Of a stretch of 64,000 bases of DNA, positions 56,209-64,000 are shown one piece after another; the first letter of the stretch is position 1, and the number at the start of each line of letters is the position of its first letter. The position numbers were made by a program, and so were the translations under genes. Source of the stretch: Hippopus hippopus (taxonomy: Eukaryota > Mollusca > Bivalvia > Cardiida > Cardiidae); NCBI GenBank assembly GCA_946811185.2, contig OX328108.1:2131501-2195500 (forward strand), read 5' to 3'. The notes under the pieces are model-generated. The model did not search any database. It saw only the letters and a program-made list of their open reading frames with translations, and was not told where the DNA came from.

Positions 56209-57597
56209 ACAAGAGGGCCATTTGCCCTAAAGCACTCACCTGAGTAAGGTTATCTACAGATGAAGCTGATGAGATCCTGGGTCCGTATTTACAACTATTC
56301 TTTAGAATATTCTTTGTCCTATTCTATAAGATTTTCTATAATTGAAAGTAACACAACTTCTGATTGGCTAAACAATTTGGTTTAGCCAATCAGAAGTTAT
56401 GTCACTTTCAAATGTAGAAAATTCTGAAGAACAAGACTGAAACTGTTTTAAGGAATGATTGGTGAATATGGGCCCTGTGAGTTTCATGTGTACTATGTTG
56501 AAAATGTGGCCTCTACCTTGCACACAAAGTTTTTCTGAGATTTGGCCCATTGACCTACTTTTTAACCCAGTATAACCCAATTTCAATCTTGTCTGAGATA
56601 TCATCAAGACAAACCTTCTAACAAAGTTTCATGAGTATTAGGCTGAAAATGTGGCCTCTAGTGTGTACACTAGGCTTTCTAAGATTTGACTAAGAGACAT
56701 TCTTCTTGACCTGACATGACAAAAATTCAATTCTTTCCAAGATACCATCAAGACAAACATTCTAACAGCATTTCATGAGTTTCAAGCTGAACATGTGACT
56801 TCTATTGTGCATATAAGGTTTTTCTAAGATATGACTTTGTGACCTACTTTTCAACCTGACATGACCCAATTCCAAACTTGTTTTAGATGTTATCAAGAAA
56901 AATATTCTGACAAACCTTCATGAGCATCAGGCTGAAAATGTGGTCTCTACCATGCACACAAGGTATTTATCAGATTTGGCCCAATTATCTATGTTTTGAC
57001 TGGACATGACCCAAATTTAAACTTTTCTGAAATATAATCTAGATAAACAATCTGACAAATACACAAGGTTTTTCTCAGATTTGGCCAAGTGACCTCCTTT
57101 TTCACCCAACATGACCCAAGTTTGATCTTCTCCTAGATATCAACAAGAAAAACATTCTGACCTAGTTTCATGAGTATCAGGCTAAAAATATGCCCGCTAG
57201 AGCACACACAAGGTTTTTCTCAGATTTGGCCAAATGACCTACTTCTTTTCCGAACATGACCCAATTTTGATCCTGTCCTATCTTCAAGACAAATTTTCTG
57301 GCCATGTTTCAAGAGTTTCAGGTTGAAAATGTGGCTTTTAGAGTGCACACAAAGTTTTTCTTATATTGGCCTAGTGACCTACTTTTTGATTCCATATGAC
57401 CCAATCTGTAATCTGTCCAAGATTTTATCAAGGAAAACATTCTGACCCAGTTTCAAGAGTATTTGACTAGAAATGTGGCCTCTAGAGTGCACACCAGATA
57501 AATGTTGATGTCTGCATGACACACTGCAGACAATGGACTATCGACACAGCATGATAACAAAAGCTAACTTTCAGCACTTCCTGCTCAGGTGAGCTAA
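56209..57597 (+). mobile_element. Array element copy 6 (type C, 1389 bp)
   Basis: Same length and C marker as copy 3. Confidence 0.82.
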
Positions 57598-58181
57598 TTG
57601 AAATTTCACAAAAGGGATTTTTAGAGAGAAAAAAAAAAAAAAATCACTTAGGAAAGAAATTTGGTAAAACTGCAGAGAAGGAGAGAAGAAATTGAGACTG
57701 ATAGAATGAGAGAGCTGAGTAAGAGAGAAAGAATGTGAAGAAATTTGTTGATAAACTTATGAACAAGAGTGAAATAGAAGAAGGAAATTGAACAACAGCC
57801 ATGTCAGTGTTTGTGATCGAGTTGAAGTAAAACATGAGGAGCGTTGTTGGATTACTGGATTCTGTGGATCTACAAATAGAAAAGATGAAAGAGAAAAATG
57901 TGGCAGGCAAAGTGAAGTATAAACAGATAGAGAATTTAGTGTGACTGAGACAAAGAAGATAACATCTAAATGTGAAAGATGTCCATAAAATTCTGTGATA
58001 TGAAAGGGTGGTTTGTTTTTAGGAGTTCTAGGTATTAAAGTTTGGCTGTTTTTTTCTTTGTTTTGTATGCGGAATTTATGTGTGTGTTAAATGTATCCCT
58101 AAACATGAAGGAATTAATGTGGAGGGAAAGGAGTATGAGAGACAGAAGGAGAGAGAAGAAAATGAGAGAGTGAGAAAAAGA

Positions 58182-59474
58182 ACAAGAGGGCCATTTGCCC
58201 TAAAGCACTCACCTGAGTAAGGTTATCTACAGATGAAGCTGATGAGATCCTGGGTCCGTATTTACCAACCATTCTTTAGAATATTCTTTGTCCTATTCTA
58301 CAAAATTTTCTATGATTGAAAGTAACACAACTTCTGATTGGCTAAACCATTTGGTTTAGCCAATCAGAAGTTATGTCACTTTCAAATGTAGAAAATTCTG
58401 AAGAACAAGGCCGAGACTGTTTCAAGGAATGGTTGGTGAATATGGGCCCTGGTTTTGTGAGTTTCATGTGTACCAGGTTGAAAATGTGGCCTCTACTACA
58501 AAGTTTTTCTGAGATTTGGTCCATTGACCTACTTTTTAACCCAGTATAACCCAATTTCAATCTTGTCTGAGATATCATCAAGACAAACCTTCTAACAAAG
58601 TTTCATGAGTATTAGGCTGAAAATGTGGCCTCTAGTGTGTACACTAGGCTTTCTAAGATTTGACTAAGAGACCTTCTTCTTGACATGACATCACAAAAAA
58701 TCAATCCTTTCCAAGATACCATCAAGACAAACATTCTAACAGCATTTCATGAGTTTCAAGCTGAACATGTGACCTCTATTGTGCATATAAGGTTTTTCTA
58801 AGATATGACTTTGTGACCTACTTTTCAAGCCGACATGACCCAATTCCAAACTTGTTTTAGATGTTATCAAGAAAAATATTCTGACAAACCTTCATGAGCA
58901 TCAGGCTGAAAATGTGGTCTCTACCATGCGCACAAGGTATTTATCAGATTTGGCCCAATTATCTATGTTTTGATTGGACATGACCCAAACTTGAACTTGT
59001 CCTAAATATCATCTAGATAAACAATCGGACCTAGTCTACTGAGTATCAGGCTGAAAATGTGGCCTCTTGAAAGTACAGAAGCTTTCTGTCAGATTTGGCC
59101 CATCGACCTACTTTTTCACCCAACATGACCCAATTTTGATTCTTTCCTAGATATCAACAAGAGAAACATTCTGACCTAGTTTCATGAGTATCAGACTAAA
59201 AATATGCACTGCATGCTACAGCACATGCAAGGTTTTTCCTCAGATTTGGCCAAGTGACCCACTTTTTTTTTCCAAACATGACCAAATTATGATCCTGTCC
59301 TATCTTCAGGACAAACATTCTGGCCATGTTTCAAGAGTTTCAGGTTGAAAATGTGGCCATTAGAGTGCACACAATGTAAATGTTGTTGACCACATGACAC
59401 TGCAGACCTTAAGACTATGGACACAGTATGATAACAAAAGGCTAACTTTAGCACTTCCTGCTCAGGTGAGCTAA
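58182..59474 (+). mobile_element. Array element copy 7 (B-like, diverged right part, 1293 bp)
   Basis: Left half carries the B marker. From about 58,980 it diverges, keeping a core stretch that the other copies lack and missing a later core unit they have. Confidence 0.8.
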
Positions 59475-60120
59475 TTAAAAAAAGAGGGATTCTCAGAGAG
59501 AAAAAAAAGTCACTTTGGAAAGAAATTTGGAAAAACTGCAGAGAAGGAGAGAAGACAGAGTGACAGAATGAGAGAGCAGAGTAAGAGAGAGAGAATGTTA
59601 GGAAAATTTGTTGATAAACTTATGACCAAGAGTGAAATAGAAGAAAGAAATTGAACAACAGCCATGTCAGTGTTTGTGATCGAGTTGAAGTAAAAGATAA
59701 GGAGGATTGTTGCATTGCTGGATTCTGTGGATCTACAAATAGGAAAGATGAAAGAGAAAAAAGTCTGCGCAGATAATCCAAGACGGCACTTTACGACTAC
59801 ATCAGACTTTGTGCTATAGTAGACTTGCCCAAAACAGAAAATAAAATTAAAACAGAAAGTATCGTTTCGGATTAGCCTGAGCAGACTGCGCAGGCTGATC
59901 CGAGATGACAATTTACGCAAATGTCCGAATGCCCCTTTTCGCGTGTTGCAGCCATGTGATAGGGTGGTTTGTTTTTGGGAGTTCTAGGTATTTAAAGTTT
60001 GGCTGTTTTTCTTTGTTTTCTATGTGAGATGTATGTTTGTGTTAAATGTTTGCCTAAACATGAAGGGCATGAAGAAATGAATGTGGGAAGAAAGAAGAGC
60101 ATGAGACAGAAAGAGAGAGA
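59475..60120 (+). repeat. Right-edge purine-rich unit with an inserted dispersed repeat
   Basis: Starts like the spacer between array elements; at about 59,762-59,937 it is interrupted by a dispersed repeat whose GCGCAGATAATCCAAGACGG and GCGCAGGCTGATCCGAGATG halves are direct repeats, a type common in bivalve DNA. Confidence 0.65.
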
Positions 60121-60750
60121 GGTTGATTGATTGACTTAATGGTGTTTTATGCCACTTTCAACATTATATCAGTCATATCGCGGTCACAGCTCACATATTC
60201 ATGCATTTCCTGGGTTTCACCAGCAATAGGCTTTGTAATACATCATAGAGGCCTCGGTGTGCCATTATAGAGGTGTGGATATGATTAAGCCTTCACAAGG
60301 GACCATGTAGGTGAATCATGATTCATCCATGTTGTATAACAACATGAATATTCATTCTCACCTTAATAAGCACGGATATGAATACTGGCAGACAGTAGGT
60401 ATGTGGGGTATTATCTGTTTGACTCTCTCGAGCTGCTTTTTATCATACACCATGATAATTCTTCCAAATTAAATGTGATTGACTATTTTTGAAAGTTCTT
60501 GCTTCATCTCCCCCATTGTCTCACATAAGGGTACTAGACATTTTTATGGTGCCTTGAGGTGGACAATTTAAATTTTGAATTTGAAGTAATGTCCGGGAGT
60601 GAACTTGGGCTGTTTCGGACTGAGTGCAGTTTGTGGACAATGTAAATTTTGACAATGTAAGACTGTTGTACCTGTGGTTGCTATGACTGTTGGATTATAT
60701 TGGATTCGTAAAACGTCAGTTGCCTAATTTTTATAGCTCCACATAAAACA
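60121..60750. other. Dispersed repeat and unrecognised sequence
   Basis: Begins TTGATTGATTGACTTAATGG with TGTTTTATGCCACTTTCAAC, related to the fragment at 17,424. Rest unrecognised. Confidence 0.45.
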
Positions 60751-60753
60751 AAA

Positions 60754-60915
60754 ATGGCAGAAGAAATTTTTGTGGGTTTGTCAAACTCTGTTTATCAACA
60801 GATGAGTAATTTAAACACTGTAATAGGAGCACAGGGCATTGCTAAAGTTGTACAAACATTTGAACTGGCTAAAAGGCATAAAGAAATTTGTAGGTCTAAT
60901 CAATATTACAGCTAA
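60754..60915 (+). other. Short orphan frame, possible retroelement remnant
   Basis: 53 residues from MAEEIFVGLSNSVYQQMSN to a TAA. It lies a little upstream of the envelope-like relic. A Cys/His fragment (CDICFKSGKHIHHW) is encoded near 61,300. These could be gag-like remains of the same element; evidence is weak. Confidence 0.3.
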
Positions 60916-61524
60916 CAAAACTATCTTGATTGCCTATCCAGCAAGCGGGGGCCCAGTAAGTGATTTTATAAAGAGATACATGGCATAGCACCCAACAAGA
61001 GACTGGGATCCAATGAATCTTAGGAGTAGAGAATTGAGCGAAATTGAGAGAGAGAGAAGAAAATGTCTACAGGTGAAAGATGTGCTTAAAATTCTGTGAT
61101 ATGAAAGGATGTTTTGTTATTAGGAGTTCTAGGTACTAAAATTTGGCTGTTTTCTTTGTTTTGTATGTGAGTTCTACAGGAACCCAAGTAAGAAATTAAA
61201 ATTAGCAAATTCACCCACTAGAAACTTTAAAGATTTGTGGAAACTGGGCAATTATTGGTTGATATATGACCCTAAAACAAAAAAAAAAAAAAAAGGACTG
61301 TGACATATGCTTTAAGTCTGGGAAACACATTCACCACTGGGTGCACATAATAAAAAAGGAAAATGTTACCAAACACTCATTCAGAAAAGGTTAAGTTGAA
61401 ACTTTGTTTGAGATAGCTTTGAACACTTTTTGTCTCTAGTCTACACAGACATAAAGCCTGCCGAAGCAACTTTAGAGACTATCCTGTCTGAACATGTTCA
61501 TGATAATGAAGATTTGAATGCTTT

Positions 61525-62602
61525 TTGCAAAATATTCATAGGCTTAAATTAAAGCAAGGGACACCTTTCCTTCGTAAGCTTCATATCAGTATAGGAAATG
61601 AGGTAGTTCATCTTGTAGGGCATTCAAGATTTGAATCGTCCATGAAGAGAAAAAAATTCTCCCTGCTTCCATTTGTAGGCAAGGGGCTATCATGGTTGTT
61701 TGGAGTTGTCAGCGACAGAGATCTGGATCAGATAAAGAATCAGGTATCTTCCCTTGCAAAAAATAAAAAGCGAATGATGCATATTGGAGAACAAAGTATT
61801 TTGTTATCAATGAATCAAGAGTATTAATCCTGAAAAAAGGCAATCAATTTTGGAAATTATTGTAACACTTCATAAAATTGATAATAAAATTTATCAGATA
61901 CGACAGGATCTGCAGAAAAAAACAAAAGCTTCATTGAAGTATATGTCTAAGTCTGATTTAGACAAAGTAAAGTCTCATTTTAAACAAAGTCAAAATCCTC
62001 CTTAAAGATGCCAGGTTCTATACAGTTAATCTAGAAGCACAATTTCACTAACTTATGGTAGGTAAAATATCAACTTGAATTATAAACCCTGTCAAATTAC
62101 AGCAGTTGTTGGAATTCCGGAATTGTTGCCAAACCTAATGTCTTTAATTAGTATACTGAAGGTAGATTTGTGGACATTTTACAGGTATTTAACGAGTCAT
62201 ATATACTTTGAAAACGGAAAAATAATGGTTATGTTGTCTATCCCACTGATCCCGACGGATCATATGTATGATGTTTATCAGGCAACTCCATTACCTGTAG
62301 TCTCAAATGTTCCATTTGATATACAAGGGGACAACGCCAATGCAGATTTACATGCTACCTATAACTGTTTGTGTGAAGTGCAAAAGTACAGGCAATGTCC
62401 TGCAATGTTGACAACGTTCGAGCTTCAAGATCTGAAGTCCAGTAGGAAGTTACAAGCTGAGGCGTCCACTCAAAATTCCATGAAGGAACAGAAACCAATT
62501 AATGTTGTAAATGAACTTTATCTGAACCTCTTCAAAAATAGTGTGAATAAGCCTTGTAATTATGCTTCAAGTGTGAACGTACATCTTTATAGCAATCTAT
62601 AG
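61525..62602 (+). pseudogene. Envelope fusion protein-like relic (errantivirus/baculovirus F-type)
   Basis: Two main open pieces (61525-61827, 62075-62602) in different frames, with a helical, coiled-coil-like stretch in a third reading between them (about 61,830-62,005). The first has a hydrophobic segment LLPFVGKGLSWLFGVVSD, resembling a fusion peptide region followed by a heptad helix. The second carries ENGKIMVMLSIPLIP and YDVYQATPLPV, which resemble F-type Env proteins of metazoan LTR retroelements. Frameshifts break it and no transmembrane anchor is seen. No pol domains recognised in the window. Assignment is from pattern memory. Confidence 0.5.
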
Positions 62603-63190
62603 CTCATGAGGACAATGTATCCTGAATGTTGTAATACTTATCTGAACCACAAAATAGCCGACGCTCTATCTTGTTACTGCGTGCATTCGAGAGAATGAGA
62701 CTGCTTGAACCTCCACACAATCATATTTCAGTGTCAAAATATAATTGATACTTAATGTAAACATGGAACAAAACTGAGGACAGTTAGTTAATGAAATCTA
62801 GCAGGCACAATGAGACACTTACCCGAGTTGTTAATAACAAGGATGGTAATGGATATTGGCAGAGGCTGCCACATGGATCTTGAGTTGGTCAATATTAGAT
62901 TCGACATATGGACATGCTGGAATGCTAGAGGCAAGAATACAGTCCGCCCTGTGGACTTCAAACCTGGACTACCAACAACCCCTAAGGAGAAGACACTAAA
63001 AGGGAGACAACGCTAAAAGTGTGCACTTTAAGTTCGAAAAGAAATTTACAATAAAACTATCTATAAGAGCCTTTGGACTCTGACTTCAAAAAAAAAAGAC
63101 ACATGTACAACAATTGTGTGTAATAATTTTAAGAACATTACGGGCAATTATTGCTAGTGTTTTCTTTTTAATGTAATATTTTGTAGCTTT
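62603..63190. other. Unrecognised, possibly the 3' part of the retroelement relic
   Basis: No credible gene. Contains AAGGAGAAGACACTAAAAGG and TTTACAATAAAACTATC; no repeat pair that would prove an LTR was found. Confidence 0.35.
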
Positions 63191-63199
63191 CATGCTTTA

Positions 63200-64000
63200 A
63201 AATAATTGGATTATGTGGATCTAGGGAAAGAAAAAACAAGAGAGAAAACACAGAGGAAGAATTGTATAAACAGATAAGAGAAATGAGTGTGATTGAGAGA
63301 GAGAAGAAAATATCCAAATGTGAAAGATGTGTGTAAAATTCTGTGATATATAAGGGTTCTAGGAATTAAAGTTTGGCTGTTTTTATTTGCTTTGTTTGCA
63401 AGATGTATGTTTGTGTTAAATATATGCCTAAACATGAAGGGCATGAAGGAATGAATGTAGGGGGAAAAGGAGAGTGAAGACAGAAGGGGAGAGAGGAAAA
63501 TGAGGGAGAGGTTACAGGTAGAGCAGGGTGAAAGTGAGAAAAAAAATTAGAAACAGGGATATTTTGAAAAAAAAAAAAGACAATTGCAAAGGATCTTGGA
63601 AAGATCAGGGAAAGTGAAAGCAAGAGAGAGAGGGAAGTGAGTGTGACAGAATGAGAGAGGGAAGTGAGAAAGAGAGAATGTTAGAAAACTTTGTAGATAA
63701 ACTTATGAATGAGAGTAAGACAGAGAGAATAAATCATCTAAACAATAGCCTTGTCAGTATTTATGATCGAGTTGAATTAAAACACAAATTGGATCAGGAG
63801 GATGGTGAGGTAACTGGAATCTGTGGATCTACTAAAAAAAGGATGAGAGAGAAAAGGCAAAGGAAGAAGAAATGTATAAACAGATAAAAGAAAAGAGTGT
63901 GATTAAGAGAGAGGAGGAAACGTCGAAATGTGAAAGATGTGTATAAGGTTCTGTGGTATGGAAGAGTGGTTTGCTTTTGTGAGTTCCAGCTATTAAAGTT
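63200..64000 (+). repeat. Purine-rich base repeat units without the Helitron-like element
   Basis: The phrase TGTGGATCTA recurs at about 63,212 and 63,822, giving a ~0.61-kb period; content matches the spacers of the 46-59 kb array. The array continues past the window edge. Confidence 0.75.

Larger units (their letters stand above)
46329..59474 (+). repeat. ~1.97-kb tandem array, seven units, three-unit higher-order pattern
   Basis: Unit starts are 46329, 48328, 50295, 52266, 54243, 56209 and 58182. Each unit is one ~1.39-kb Helitron-like element plus ~0.58 kb of purine-rich DNA. Types by sequence markers run A B C A B C B. Confidence 0.9.

Noticed and set aside
45108..58581. Recurring 79-136-residue minus-strand frames (e.g. 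MMISQTRLKLGYTGL, MPATFFSFIF)
   Set aside because: Repeat every ~1.97 kb with the satellite; low-complexity and transposon DNA, not genes.
62810..63016. 68-residue frame
   Set aside because: No domain, no splice context, unclear relation to the retroelement relic.

Overview
The window is eukaryotic nuclear DNA: one intron-containing gene with GT-AG introns in a very repeat-rich background. The repeats (tRNA-headed SINEs, tandem-core Helitron-like elements that begin AACAAGAGGGCC and end in a GTGCTCAGGTGAGCTAA hairpin tail, and piggyBac-like MITEs) are of a kind common in bivalve molluscs. A bivalve, probably heterodont, is my inference; no species is assigned.

1-9 kb: the last seven coding exons (453 residues) of a full-length ABCB/P-glycoprotein (MDR1-type) transporter on the + strand. 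They cover the last transmembrane helices and a complete second nucleotide-binding domain. Earlier exons lie off the left edge. The introns and 3' flank out to about 13.9 kb carry about twenty copies of one ~229-bp palindromic MITE with TTAA termini, plus SINEs and a 24-bp minisatellite that runs into a splice acceptor.

14-17.7 kb: SINEs, a tandem-core Helitron-like element, a long foldback palindrome, and one half of an inverted repeat pair whose partner lies at 33.5-33.9 kb.

17,770-32,638: the main find, a 14,869-bp Maverick/Polinton (adintovirus-like integrated DNA virus). It has terminal inverted repeats built from ~60-bp tandem units and an exact 6-bp target duplication (GTCAGT) on both sides. 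Minus-strand block: protein-primed DNA polymerase B, a SAP+NUMOD-like protein, double-jelly-roll major capsid, several small virion or unknown proteins, a probable penton, and the packaging ATPase. Plus-strand block: zinc-ribbon/phospholipase A2, retroviral-type integrase with chromodomain, adenain-like protease, and a fibre-like protein with phage tail-fibre repeats. Together these would cover integration, replication, capsid assembly, packaging and maturation, but most genes carry frameshifts (many in A/T runs), in-frame stops or a deletion. The copy is therefore decaying, or some of the indels are sequencing errors.

34-42.4 kb: a cluster of tandem-core Helitron-like (pearl/HINE-like) elements, each with subterminal inverted repeats and a 3' hairpin. 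42.9-43.6 kb: a TIR element.

44.7-60 kb: a ~1.97-kb tandem array in which seven copies of one ~1.39-kb Helitron-like element alternate with ~0.58 kb of purine-rich sequence, in a three-unit higher-order pattern (A B C A B C B). 60-64 kb: older purine-rich repeat units holding a broken envelope-fusion-protein-like relic of a retroelement.

Most long open frames in the repeats are repeat artefacts and are not annotated as genes.
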